Below are positions 38,601-50,211 of a stretch of 64,000 bases of DNA, in pieces. Position numbers and translations under genes: made by a program. Where the stretch lies: contig JAJOHG010000086.1 of the NCBI GenBank assembly GCA_021029095.1, positions 1-64,000 on the forward strand. The letters are read 5' to 3'. The notes beneath the pieces were generated by a model that had not been told where the DNA came from, made no database searches, and saw only the letters and a program-made list of their open reading frames with translations. Source of the DNA: Phellopilus nigrolimitatus. Its lineage: Eukaryota > Basidiomycota > Agaricomycetes > Hymenochaetales > Hymenochaetaceae. Each line of letters starts with the position of its first letter. Position 1 is the stretch's first letter.

Positions 38601-39391
38601 GAACATACTCTACGCGCGGCTGTGGTGAACTCGATAACTTGAGGAGGTACGAATGCAATTCGCGGAAATTGGCTGAGCTTGGTGAGGCATAGAGGATGGC
38701 AGTACGAGGTGGAAACTCAAGAACATGTGCAGGGTCAGGATGAATGTGATCAAATGAGAGGAGTTTCGGACGAGCAAAGGTCCTACGTGACAAAATAGTT
38801 TGTACAGGAACACATGTAAACGGCACACTAGTACGCACATATTCGAAATATCCCGACCATTTGCATCGATAGTATCATGTCCAGCAAGCCGCATGAGTGT
38901 CTCCACGTCGCAAACTTGCTCGTCATACCAGTCCACCCATGAGCCGCATTCATGCAATTCAGGTGAAATGCGCTGCTCTGCATAGAATTGGTAGAAGGCC
39001 TGCACTTTAGGAGCGGCAGCATGCAATGCGATTCCAAGTTCTGCTGATGCGAGGGCACCAGGTTCTTGGAGAAAACCCAGTGACACAGCTGTTTGCAAAG
39101 TGACTTGGTGTATGGCCTCGGGCGACAACGTGTCGAGCGCGGGTAGCGACTCTGAGTTCACGAGCGCGTCAAGCAGATGAAAGAAAGCACCAGGCTCCTC
39201 TGCTGATATAGTTTCTCTTGAAACAGATTTGAGTTTGTGGAGACACGTTCAATGACAACTACTCACATCGCTTCGAGTAGCAAGGGCGTCTCTGGCCATG
39301 ATGTGCGCAGGCTGACTCTCACCGCCGGCGTTGCAGCGGCGACGCCTAGCAAGGTCCAAATTAACGGACCCATATTTTTGAGGGATCGCAT
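32652..39391 (-). CDS. UDP-glucose:glycoprotein glucosyltransferase (UGGT)
   Basis: ER-lumenal folding sensor that re-glucosylates misfolded N-glycoproteins. Many short exons. The start at 39391 gives a signal peptide ([20 protein letters not shown]); a second ATG at 39373 is possible. The family N-terminus follows ([19 protein letters not shown]), then the long thioredoxin-like and beta-rich sensor region. The C-terminal GT24 domain is clear: [40 protein letters not shown], the metal-binding DAD in [51 protein letters not shown] and [20 protein letters not shown]. After an Ala/Gly-rich tail it ends HAKDEL, with its stop at 32652-32654: an ER-retrieval signal in the KDEL form, where many fungi use HDEL. 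Length is about 1,600 residues, as expected. Confidence 0.93.
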
Positions 39392-40244
39392 AGACGGTGG
39401 TTTGCTCTGGAGATTCTAACTTATTGCATGAGTATTTGGTGATTGGGTCGACGCTAGGTTGACGTGGCTGATTCGTAGTGATCGGAGACGCGTTTCGAGC
39501 GCGTCGCGACTTCGGCGCGGTTCGCGGGGACTTCCGACAATTCATTTCAGACAAATTCCTGTTGAGAAGATCCGATTTCTCTCTCGACAACTCTTTTGCT
39601 CGGTATTCTGGTCTCCATCCCCCTCCCCGCACATTCAAATAATATAACGACTTCCTCCCGTCATTTTGTTTTACTACCGAATTTAGAATCCAGTTCGCTA
39701 ATTGTACATACATCTTGCTTCCGTCTTGCTTTGCTAGCCTGCTGTACTGTTTTTTTCTGTTTTAGACATCATATACCTATGTGCTACTTGCCATACGTCC
39801 TTCGTGCATGCACCATTTATACATGCACGGGAAGAATCGATCATGGTAAGTCGGGGATATACATATAACTTTTGGCACGTCTGCTCCCGTATACTCAAAC
39901 AATGCGGATGACGATGATGGACCTTTTGCTGGGACAACTTGAATTTCAAATATTTTGGCGCCCAAATCATCGTTAAATTTGCTTTCGAGTAAGTAAAAAG
40001 ATGGCCCTAACTATCACTCACGGAGCGACGGCGAATCGTTCTGCCTTATAACGACAGTGAAATCAAAATCGAGTAGAACTTACTGAGACCTAAGGACAAG
40101 TCAGATAAAATGACCTCATATCGGGAGACGCTGGAGGACACGTTCCAGATGCGTAATTGAACAGGAGATGTGCTGATTATACTGTACATGTACATGTATC
40201 ACATACAACATCGAGGAAATAAATTATCATAAGCAGAAAGGGGT
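39392..40244. promoter_or_regulatory. UGGT upstream region and condensin 3' flank
   Basis: 0.85 kb between two minus-strand genes. The part next to 39391 should be the UGGT promoter and 5' UTR. The part near 40245 holds the condensin 3' UTR, with a TGTACATGTACATGTAT run at 40183-40199 about 46-62 bases past the stop. No gene seen. Confidence 0.5.
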
Positions 40245-43200
40245 CTAGTCAGAGTCATCATCTTTTCCCCGGACCTTTCGCTTTGTAGCTGCAGATTGCT
40301 TTATTAATATCAAAGGTTGAGTAAATTTTATAACAACTAAACCTACTTTTCCGCGTTGCTCGCTTTCGCGCAGCAGCTTTCTTCCCCTCTGCTCGCTTTT
40401 CTAGCGCTTGGTCTTCTTCGCCTTGTCGCTTGTGTTCCTCAAGAATCTATATAGTACGACCGTAAGGGAAGAACATTTGCGAATGCAAAGTGGATGCACT
40501 CACGCCCTCAAACTCTTTGAGCTCGGAGTCAGGCTTATTTGCAGATTTATTCGCGCGCGCCTTCGAGAATATTCAGATCATCTCCTAAAACGCTACATCC
40601 TCAGTTACTCACCTTAACTAAGATTTCGCTAAAACGAGCGAAGACAATCTCCTCATGCAATTTGTCTTGGTAAAATGGTAGGCCTTCAATGAGTTTCTTG
40701 ACAGAACGTTCGGATTTAAACGGAAGCAGAGATAAGCAGAAGGCGATATCGCGCCACTGTCGAGGCTCGTCTGAAAGGCGGAAACGATAGCAGAGTTTCT
40801 CGACAATATTCTCGGCCTGCTTTTCCTGTTGACATAGAGTTGAGTAAGGCCGTGAAATTTACAAATGTGTCTTACCTTCTCAATAAATGAAAATATATAT
40901 TTCATCGTGCTTTGGAATGTCTCTTCATCAACGGCATGCTCGCCAACAGACAAATGGCTAATGACTGGAGAAATCACAAAATTTCAGAGACGTAACAGTT
41001 CCATCAATTGGAAGAGTACTTACCATCTGGCAAATTGTTGTAGATTGCATTATCTTTGGTTGACAACTCCGTAAAGAATAGTTTGGCCAAGTCTGCAATT
41101 CTTCGCTCTGGGTCCTCCAGACACTTCGCCATTTCGCCGAGCTGGCCTTTGACTTTAATCATACCATTCAGGATCAGATGGGTCAACACCATGAGCGTGT
41201 TCTTCTTGACAACTAGGTTGTGATCAGAAAGGCCCTTGTACAACTCGTTGCTGTTCTCGTCGATGATGTTGCTAAAGCAAACAGCGACGTCGCCCAGTGC
41301 GATGACGACATTACTGCGAATGTTTGGATCCTTCGATGTCTCCAGAATCTTGAAAAGCAACCGATGGTGCTGATCGCAGAATTGTGAGCTAACACAGAGT
41401 AGTTTGCTAAAAGCGAGGATAGCTGCCGTCCGAAGCGTCTTGTTCTATACGAAATTGGTAGTCAAATACTTCATCAGATATACACAACGATAAATAAGAG
41501 ACCGCACTTGCCTTGTACTTATGGGGACTACCGCAAATGTGAATAATCATAGGGCCAAAAAGTGCAAGGAGAGAATTTGGTCCATAGAGCAGCTCCGACT
41601 CTCGCACGGCGGCAATGCGCTCTCCGATCTCATCCTCAGCGTTGCCAGCAACCTGCTCTAGCTCTTCGCCGTCTTTAGCATGTCGTGGGCTGTTTCCAGA
41701 GGCTGATTTTTCAGCTATATCCTCTCAAATCAGACTCTGACGATCAATTTCAGGAGCTGAATGACTACATGCCTTTCTCCTTCTCGTCCTTCTGCCTTTT
41801 CCACTCGCGCTCGACGAGTTCAAGGTAAACGATCTGCTTGATGGCAACGTGACCCACAACGAACAGCAGTTGACTGAGTTCAAAGGCATCGCCTCTATCC
41901 CCAGATGCAGAAGAATGCGCTGATTGCGCTCTCGAAATGACTTCTGCGTCCGCATTTTCAGGCGCCGGGTCCTCGTCCATCGCTTCAGGGCTTTTCGGCC
42001 GCTCAGCTTGCTCGCTCTTGTCGCGCGTACTGAAAACTCGACGTGTGAGGTTTTTAATCAGGTCGTTACACATGACGTCTGGATGCTCTCCAAGCGCATA
42101 GATAGTGTTGATTGCTTGCTCGGCCATACCGAACCAGTCTTTCGATCGAGTTGGAAATAGTACGGTGTCCTGCAGTTTTCGAAAGATGGCGTTGTCCATT
42201 TCCAGCCGAAGAGTTTTGTCCAGAAGCGAACCTTCGAAGTTGCATTAGCACCAAACGAATAACATGCGGACATCAATGCATACCCTTGACCTTCTTCGCG
42301 CTTCCGTTGAGCCGTTGTAAGGCAACGCAGGTATATCTTGCTAAAAGTAGGTCTGCCTGGTTTGAATGAGCGCAAAGGCCACCATTGAAGTGACTCGGAA
42401 AAAATGACTTACTCTTCCGCAAGGGCCGAGTCCGATCTTCAGTAGAGTATCGACACGATCGGTTACAACGTTCCGCTTTGCTAAAGCTAACATGCCTAGG
42501 ATAATAATGGCTCCACGACGTTGCTGTCTCGGGAGCTGCTTATCCGAGCCTAAAAGTGTTGGTCAGACCACATCGCACGACCCGAATGAACTAATACAAC
42601 TCACTATATACTTGCCAAAGCTTTCCGATGACATCTCCGTGGATCTGGTCATCATCCATCATAGTTCGCATCAGCTCTTCCAAAGAAGTGAGTTCAGCCA
42701 ATGTTGCATCATAAGTAAGCCTGACAACACATTATGTCAACAAACTAAATAAAACAAACTCATAAATAATTGTACTTACTCAATCATGTTCTTCGAGATT
42801 CTGTTCACTTGTTGCTTCGGCTCCATGTCCGGAAGAGGATCAAAGTACAGATTGCGATAGCATTCCAAGAGACGCGAGCGAATGCCTTTGAGCTCCTTCC
42901 CATCCTCAGATGTCGAGCTATTATCTTTAGACCAGATTAAGTGGATCATTTTCTTGATACCAGACTTTAGGTTATAACGAAAAACATCAGTATTGCTTGC
43001 TCAAGAAGTCACCGAAACAATCCTACCTCTGCACCAATGAACTGATACTCGTGCGCAACGCGAAAGAATTCAATCGATTCCAAAACCTCTGCCTTATTCG
43101 TCGAACCGAGCAGCTGGCCGATGATTTCCATGGCGCCTTCAATTTGGCGGATGAAGTTTAGCGCTTCGGCGTAGTACCGCTTGCGCAGCTTGAGATTCAG

Positions 43201-45473
43201 GATCTGGCTGCTCTCCAGCGCAGCGAGCGCAACCTGCTCGTCCGTCAGTGCGGAGATATCCAGCTGACTCTTGCGAGCTTTTTTCTTTGACTTCTTTTTC
43301 TTCCTGTCTTTCTTTGCGGTTGCAAATGCAGATTTGGGTATCGTGCGTGGTGTCCGCGTGGCCATGGACTTGCGTGGTGTCTTGTATGGAGTTCTCGGTG
43401 TGCGAAGAGGAGTAGGCGCGTCACTGTTGAGCGGAGTCGTGTTCTCGTCTTCCTCGTAGAAGCCTTCGTCACCCTCAACGTTCTCATCCCCAGCTTCGCC
43501 TTCAACGCCTTCCATGTCCTCGCCCGGGGCGGCACCCTCGACTTCCATGGCATCACCATCTTCGCTTGACTCGTAGAGCGGAACAGTCGAGGTCCGCGAG
43601 GGACTATGTCTAGATTAGAGTGGAAACAGTTGAACTGAATTAAGGACATACCGCATGCGCTTCCGAGCCGCTCTCATAGGTGAGCTCGTGATTGCTTCGT
43701 CCGCCTCGCTATTATCATCGTTCTCGGACGCATCGGGCTGCTCATCTTCGTCTTCTTCATCCTCATCTTCGTCCTCGCTGTCGCTCTGCTCTTCCCCGTC
43801 TTCACCTCCCTTCTCCGTGGCCGGCTTTTCCATTTCCTTCATATCCACCGCCTCTAACTCCTTGCAGATTTCCTGATATCTTTCTTCCCACTCCTCGAGT
43901 TTTAGAAGCCCACCATGCATGAGGCCATACGGATGCGTCAATATTAGCTTCGTCAACAACGCAATAGCATGCCGCCGGACGCTACTTCCTTTATCCTCCA
44001 ACGCGCCGACAGTCATTTCAGTGATCGTAAGGCGTTGTTTGGGGAATTTTACGGGCAGGTCACAGAGCTTGGCCAGGGTCGTAATGACTTTAGCACGCAC
44101 GTACGACGAAAGGTCGAGGTAGCGCTCGGTGAGGAGATCAAAGAGGCTGTTCAACCTTTTCTCGCGCGCCTCTTGCTCTTCTTCATCGGACATAGCAATC
44201 TCACGGACGAGACATCCAATTATTTCAATGAGAGCCATGCGCATCGGATAGGACTATTGCAAATAGAATAAAATAAGAAACACGCGTAATCCTTGCTCGT
44301 GCATGATCATGCGTACCTCACTATCCAAATGCGCGAGCAGTAGACTGATTTGTTTCATTACAAGCCTCGGAGAGAGTTCGGCGAGTCGCACAAGAAAGCG
44401 CGAGAAAGCGCGAGGGCCCTTTGTGTCCTGTCCGTTGAAGTTTTTGCCCGCAATCTCCCGCAAAATTTCCTCCGCGAGTTGGTTGTGATCGAATTCTTTT
44501 GCGAGCACGGTGAGAGCGTCGGCCATCGGCTCGGAGAGATGCTCATAGTATTGCAGACACTGCATGATGGATATTTGCGCGCCAAATCCGTGTCCATGGT
44601 GCTTGACGGCAAGACATATGACTTTGTACACACCGAGTTTGATGTCATTCGATTTCATGTATACCTCAGATTCACTAATGTGATACGCTGGTCGAGTAAG
44701 ACAACTGGACAGAGCGTGAATGAAAGCTTGCATGAAAATGGAATTGGACTCACTTTATGAATGCATCTCTGTCCGGTGTCGTCGTCCAGATCCGATGCGT
44801 TTTTAAGCGCAGCACCTTGCTAATGAGCGCAAGTGTCGATGGAATTTGGTTGAACCACGTCCATTGTGTGTCCTTCTTCGCCGCAACCCGAGCGTTCACG
44901 ACTTTCCCCCCTCGTCCGCGCCGAGGTTTCGAAGCCGGTGCAGCGGGTGCATCATCATCGCTCCGCGATTTCACCTTCTCTGCTGCACTGACGAACCACT
45001 GAAGGAGGAACGCATACATCTCCAATGGTGTTCGATGGGTGCCGTAGAGCTCTGGGTCCCCGTTGTCGAGGTCACGCATCGTCGACTCGAGTTCCACGTG
45101 AAATCCGGACGTCACGGAGTCCAGGAGTTTGTTCATCGCGGTTCCCTGTAGCGCGTCGGCGTATCTGTCTGAAAGTTAGTCCCAGTAGGCCACTTCAACT
45201 AGACCGTCACTAACTTGAGCAAACTGCGATAGACGTCAAACACAAATGTGTTGGTGATGCTATCGGATGATTCTGCGACCTGTTCTACGGCGTCTAAAAG
45301 TATAGGACGCATATTAGAAGAAGGACGGGACGGAGATAATGAAACCAACCTTCAAGCAATGCAGTAATCTCTGCGCTGTCCATAGAACGAATATCGTGTT
45401 CATTTGAGATGGCATAGCTTGCAGTATCTTGCAACGACTGGCATTCCTCTTGTAGCCGGAAATCGTCTCCCAT
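40245..45473 (-). CDS. Condensin complex subunit 1 (CAP-D2/Cnd1)
   Basis: HEAT-repeat subunit of condensin I that helps compact mitotic chromosomes. The start at 45473 (MGDDFRLQEECQSLQDTASY) begins the N-terminal Cnd1 region. Recognisable later blocks are MRMALIEIIGCLVREIAMSD, RAKVITTLAKLCDLPVKFP, LEDKGSSVRRHAIALLTKLI, an acidic linker (SDSEDEDEDEEDEDEQ), ILETSKDPNIRSNVVIALGD, LVVKKNTLMVLTHLILNGMI, KVKGQLGEMAKCLEDPERRI and LFFTELSTKDNAIYNNLPDG. These are the signature HEAT repeats of the family. The C-terminus is basic then acidic (TKRKVRGKDDDSD), with the stop at 40245-40247. There are many short introns, and the expected size is about 1,300-1,400 residues. I did not fix all exon ends, but no break was seen. 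Confidence 0.93.
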
Positions 45474-45663
45474 GGTCGATGGTGCAGAAGTGGTTTACGA
45501 GCTAGAGGTTGTTCAAACTCGCGGCGCGTATCGTCACACTCTTGTCACATATGACCATATGAGGTGTCGGAGTTTGCAACAGATGGTTCATTTTCGCCGG
45601 AGTCCGCTACGTGTTTCAACAATTCAACTTGTCTCGTTCGCCTGTCTGCGTCTTCTCTGAGCT
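45474..45663. promoter_or_regulatory. Divergent promoter: condensin / FunK1 A
   Basis: Only 190 bp separates two divergent start codons. The block 45521-45578 (GCGGCGCGTATCGTCACACT and onward to GAGGTGTCGGAGTTTGCA) is shared almost unchanged with the region upstream of FunK1 B (50060-50117) and in part with FunK1 C (53824-53844). It therefore belongs to the kinase unit and is a good candidate for its control region. Confidence 0.6.
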
Positions 45664-48371
45664 ATGGCCTCGCAGAGCCACCCATCTGAAAGTATCTCGA
45701 CTCTTAATTCCACTCCGTATTCGAACGGCGTCCATACCAACGCTGCTGTCGACACTCAGTATGAGTCGCAATTGACAATTGACGAAGGAATAGATCCGTA
45801 CATCAAACACGATCTCGCGGGAATGATACAAGTCAGTTTCGACAAATTCCTTGCAGCTTTCTCAGGCCATCCTCCAGAGCACGCCCTCCTTCTGGATCCA
45901 GAGGTGTCTAGCATCGCCCAGGACTCAGAGATCGGACGGTTGCGCGACCTGTATTGCAATTGTGCACGCGGTGCCAAAGGCACTAACGCAGAGAAGCTGC
46001 GTTATGGTCCTTTCGTGAACCTTGCGAACGCAGTACTGAAGACACTGAACAAAGGCGAGGAACCACCTATAGTTTTTGCGAGGAACGATCCTCATCGCCT
46101 CATGGGCCATGGAGGCATTCAACGCGTGCCCGACGTGGTCGTAGTCCCCAGTCAATTGGAGTCAGTTAAAGACGGAAAGTGGAAAGACTACTCAAACCAA
46201 AACTCGAATACCTCGTATAACACCCGGTGGACTTGGAATCAGATCCTCTTCACGTTCGAGTTCAAGATATCCGATCATGTCATCGAACTGACGGGTGCTG
46301 ATGTACAGTCCAACCCGCCTGAGACCTCGCAACAGCAGCCTCCTACACTTTCCACCAGTTCTTTTACAAATAATGATTATCCCGCAACGGGTATACCGGC
46401 GCCGCAGATGTCTTCAGAGGCACAGGTCATGGTAAACAAAGTGTCGGTGGCCAGCACAGAAACGCAGATTGCAGCGTTTGACGGAGGCTCCTCCAAGCCT
46501 AATGTCTCATCAGGCGCTTCTACTTCCACCGGAGAAGGTCTTTCTGCCCCAGTCCGACCCCGAAGGACTGGCAAATTCGTCACAGGAGTCTCCACTGATC
46601 AGTCGAATCAGCCGCGAAAGGGCAAGGGAAGGGCTTCGCGAAGATCAGCTACGCCTTCGTCTGCTCCTGGAGTGGAGTCTACATCGTCAGGAGGCGACAA
46701 GAGGCCATTTTTGCACGAAATTGGTTTGGAAGAGCAGAAAGCGAAGAAGCTACGAAGCGAGCCGAGCCCAGAAATTGAGCTCCTTGACTTAGACTTAGAC
46801 TTAGACTTAGACTTACTCGGACTGGGCCGGATGGGACCTCCGCCGCCACTTGCGTCGGAGCGCGTGGCGAACAAAAGAAAGTCAACAAAACGTATCACTG
46901 ATGGCGTACCTGAGGATCTCTTGAAGCAGGCCGCTCGGTATGCTATCGACCAGTTTGCATTCAGTCCCAAATTGCGTCACATATTCAACATGCAGGTGGT
47001 AGATGGGCGGCTTTGGATAGCTTACTATGACCATGCTGGTGTCATTCTGACGGAGAAGTATACCAGCTTTGTCGACGATTTGGACAGTTTCGTGCTTTTG
47101 CTGAAAGCCATGCTTAATATGGAGAAAGGCGATCGCGGTGTCTTAAGACAGTTGCGGATCTCAAGAGGTATAGTGCCTTCCCCCGAGGGCACTCCTGCAG
47201 ACTCGTCTGCAAAACCGGAGTTGATTTGGAGCCTGTCTGTACCTGGACATACGATCGTGCTTCGCAAACCTTTGGCTAGAGTCAGGTACTACGGATTATT
47301 AGGCAGGGCATCCGCAGTTGATTCGTGTTTCATGATATGTAAGGAAGATTGCGTGGAGAAGGAACGTTGCGGTGGCAAGAAGAACAAACTTTACGCGGTC
47401 AAAAGGAGTTGGCCCGCAAAGAGCCGAGAATCCGAAGTGGACATTATAGAGAAAGGACGAAAGGCGCTGGAGGTACTCGACGCGGACGCAGGTTTTAGGG
47501 AAACGCATGCCATCAAGGGTAATCTTGTGGATCGTCTTCCAACAGTTCATTTCTCGGCAGATCTTGACGATCTGGAGGGCAGAGGTTTCAGGGCAAAACT
47601 CGGTGTTTTCCTCGGAGACCTCGAAAACCGCGTTTGGCGTATAATTGTGTTTGACATACTTGTCCCAATACACGATCTGGAAGATATAAACGACTTCAAG
47701 CAATGCATTCGAGACATTTTTCAAGGCACGTTGTTTGTAATCCTTCCTTATCATGAATACTAACTGTCGCTGCAGTGCTTCACTTTCTATGGATCATTGC
47801 GAAGATCATGCACCGCGATTTAAGCTCCGATAACTGTATGTTTCGCCGTCTAGCAGACGGAAGCGTGGTTGGCGTACTGAATGATTGGGATCTATCAAAA
47901 TGCGGAGATTCGACGGGTCAATCCTCAAAAAGCAGGACAGGGACGCGGCCATTTATGGCCATAGACCTACTTGTTTCCGATCCGCCGGCTCATATCGAGC
48001 GATTCGACTGGGAGTCCGTGATGTATGTCATATTATGGATCGCTTGCCGATTCGAACGTGGAGGTCACGAGACCAATCGGGAAGCACTGAAGGGTTGGCT
48101 CATTCCAGATCTAGTGGTAGTGCGGGAAAAAAAACAATCTCTCTTGATCGCTAATCCTCCTGTCATAAGCGGTCATTATGCGCCTCTGAGCGGATGGATC
48201 TCTCAGCTGTTGGCAATCTTTGGGTCAGGATATGTCGCTGCACGCAAGCGTCGTACCGTGACCCCTATGCTGGACCTGGCCAATGTCGATAAGCATCCCG
48301 CAGCCTTCAATGAGGAGACAATGGACGGACATGTGACGTATGAATTGTTGTGGGCGGTTCTCAGGGAGTGA
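45664..48371 (+). CDS. FunK1-family protein kinase, copy A
   Basis: Fungal-specific (FunK1) protein kinase, a family amplified in mushroom-forming fungi; substrates are unknown. Exons 45664-47725 and 47776-48371 give 885 residues. Residues 1-230 form the conserved N-terminal part (HDLAGMIQVSFDKFLAAFSG, RLRDLYCNC, RYGPFVNLANAVL, RVPDVVVVPSQLESV). A Ser/Pro-rich linker with a DLDLDLDLDL repeat follows. The kinase domain runs from about 530: YAVKRSWPAK with Lys ~580, the catalytic loop HRDLSSDNCMF (H700-N707), the metal site LNDWDLS (~D724), TGTRPFMAIDLL, then DWESVMYVILWIACR. All key residues are present, and this is the only copy with intact HRD. Its intron starts with GC (CAAG|GCACGT) where B and D have GT. 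Reading through instead would stop at 47761, before the catalytic loop. Confidence 0.88.
46784..46818 (+). repeat. (GACTTA)n hexanucleotide repeat in FunK1 A
   Basis: About five tandem GACTTA units encode alternating Asp-Leu in the linker of FunK1 A. They are absent from copies B and D, so the expansion came after duplication. Confidence 0.8.
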
Positions 48372-49794
48372 TCTTTTCTTGCGCGTACTCAATTGTCCCG
48401 GAATGTATTACAACGGATAGACGGAAGATGACAGTGTATATCATGTAATATTGTCGCAAGCTTCTATCTTATGTCGCTATCAAGTAGTTCAATTAAATTG
48501 TTTACTATCTCCTGCATGAGAGTGTCCGTGTCAATAAAGTTTGTCGAATGCCTGAGTTGTCATCTTTAATTCGCGCCGTAGAAAGACACAATTTACTTCT
48601 GCAGTAGGACCTCGCTAAGGTTAGGCCTAAGGACTAGCACGGTATCCATCCGCGTAAATCCGTATCCGTACCGCGGATAACTCCATCCGCGGATGGGTAT
48701 CCGCAGATTTACGTGGTATCCGTGGTATCCGTGCGAAACGCTGACAAACATGGTGCGTCCAATGGTAACGCTAGATCACGTCTTCTTCGGCAATGCTGAA
48801 CCTTCGCGAGTGTAGCGAGCTCAAATGCGTACGGTACGCTATGCGTGTAGTGCTTTCTCAGCTGCTGGATATACACTAATCGAATGACTGCAGACTTGAA
48901 TGTAACTTATATGGTATTTAGTAGAGTCCGTGATAGACTTTTGGGAACCCTATCCTGGTAATTCGCTCCCAAAATATTTTTATTACATTTTTTGCAAGAA
49001 AAAGTGAAAGATTTATTGGCTGGGCTCAGGAGTTTAAATCTTTTTGCGGAAGGAGAGACAGAAAGAGAGGGGGGACGACCTGCATACCTCGAAGGCAACG
49101 CACCATAATGATCAGTTCTCACGGGGGGGGGGGGCACACAGCCACTTGGTGAATGATCACGTGATAGCTTTTTGGGAGCCCATTCCCGGTAAATGGAAGC
49201 TTCGCTCCCAATTAGACATTGTTAAATCTTGTCAGAAGTCCTGCTCATTGTGTCAGAAAAGTCATCTCCCTCCCCCCCCTTTTTTTGTGTGTGTATATGT
49301 GTGTGTGTGTGTGGGCGGGGGGAAGGCGGTTCTCGTCCGTGTTGTTTACACAGAAATGGTTAAAAATATTGTAAAACTATGCGAGCCTTTGCCCTAGATA
49401 CATATATATGAGAAGCAAAACTGAAGTATTAATTAGGAGCTTCGCTCCCATTTACACAGGTAGTGACTTGACACATGAGGCTGTGTAAGGAGTATCCATC
49501 TGTCAATCCGTAAGCCTGCAACCAATGAGAGAGCGGATCAAGGAAGCCGGTTTGAGCAGCTTTGGCTCACATCAGCAAATTCCCTTTCCTGGGCTGCTCT
49601 TCTGCCTCTGGTGGGGTCCAAATAAAAGGCTCCGGAAAGCACTGTGATATTTTTTGTAGAGCGACCAGATGCTTTTTTTTAGAAGGACAGTCCAGGGTGT
49701 GGTGAATCGATTGCTTTCAAAACGAATGCTTCGGGTATTGATGGCTTAAACCTCTCTGGGCCGATGCATGAAAATACATATATAAAAATCCAAG
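48372..49794. other. Spacer between FunK1 A and B: low complexity, palindromes
   Basis: The first ~250 bp match the 3' flanks of the other FunK1 units (GTAGAAAGACACAATTTACT versus the B and D equivalents). Then come a palindromic block (48641-48735), T-rich DNA, a G(12) run at 49123-49134, poly-C/poly-T and (GT)n near 49270-49315, and three copies of a CTTCGCTCCCA-type motif (near 48964, 49200 and 49443). No coding frame. It looks like decayed repeat DNA. Confidence 0.5.
48641..48735. repeat. Palindromic ATCCGCGGAT-rich block
   Basis: Repeated GTATCC/ATCCGCGGAT words around a perfect 14-bp palindrome CCATCCGCGGATGG (48683-48696), with outer arms CGTAAATC (48653-48660) and GATTTACG (48706-48713). 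It could extrude a hairpin or be the end of a small non-autonomous element. Confidence 0.7.
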
Positions 49795-50030
49795 TATGTA
49801 CAAGTTAAACCGAACGCGCGCAGTGTTTGATAATTGTTCCAACACGCTTCAACAAGGTGCGATACTGACGATTGTTCAATGGTCTTCCGCTCAGAAGCTA
49901 GCTTCCACCGTGGAAGCAACCATCATGCAAGCCAATGTGGCAAATGAGACCGACAGTAGAGGGTCTACATAGTTCAGAATTCTGCACAGTTGAAGCTGAC
50001 GTTCCTGAGGTTCCGAATGCGGCCAGTTCA
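49795..50030 (-). pseudogene. GH47 mannosidase remnant, internal exons
   Basis: Matches the GH47 gene at about 62395-62690 on the same strand. Paired landmarks include GTTCCAACACGCTTCAACAA (49835) versus GTTCCAGCACGCTTCAACGA (62427), and AGCCAATGTGGCAAATGAGA versus the same site near 62534. It covers only the internal exon around LVEACWNTYQST, has frame-breaking indels, and abuts the FunK1 B control region. It is a non-functional breakpoint fragment. Confidence 0.75.
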
Positions 50031-50211
50031 CTCGACGAATATCGGTCGTGGCATACTCAGCGGCGCGTATCGTCACACTTTTGTCACAAGAGACCGGATG
50101 AGGTGTCGGAGTTTGCATGGACATTTGTCAGCTCAAGCGCGGCCAGCCACCGACGCGAAACAGTCTAAAAATTTCTTCTGTCTCTCATCGGCCTCTTTCC
50201 ATCTTTTCATC

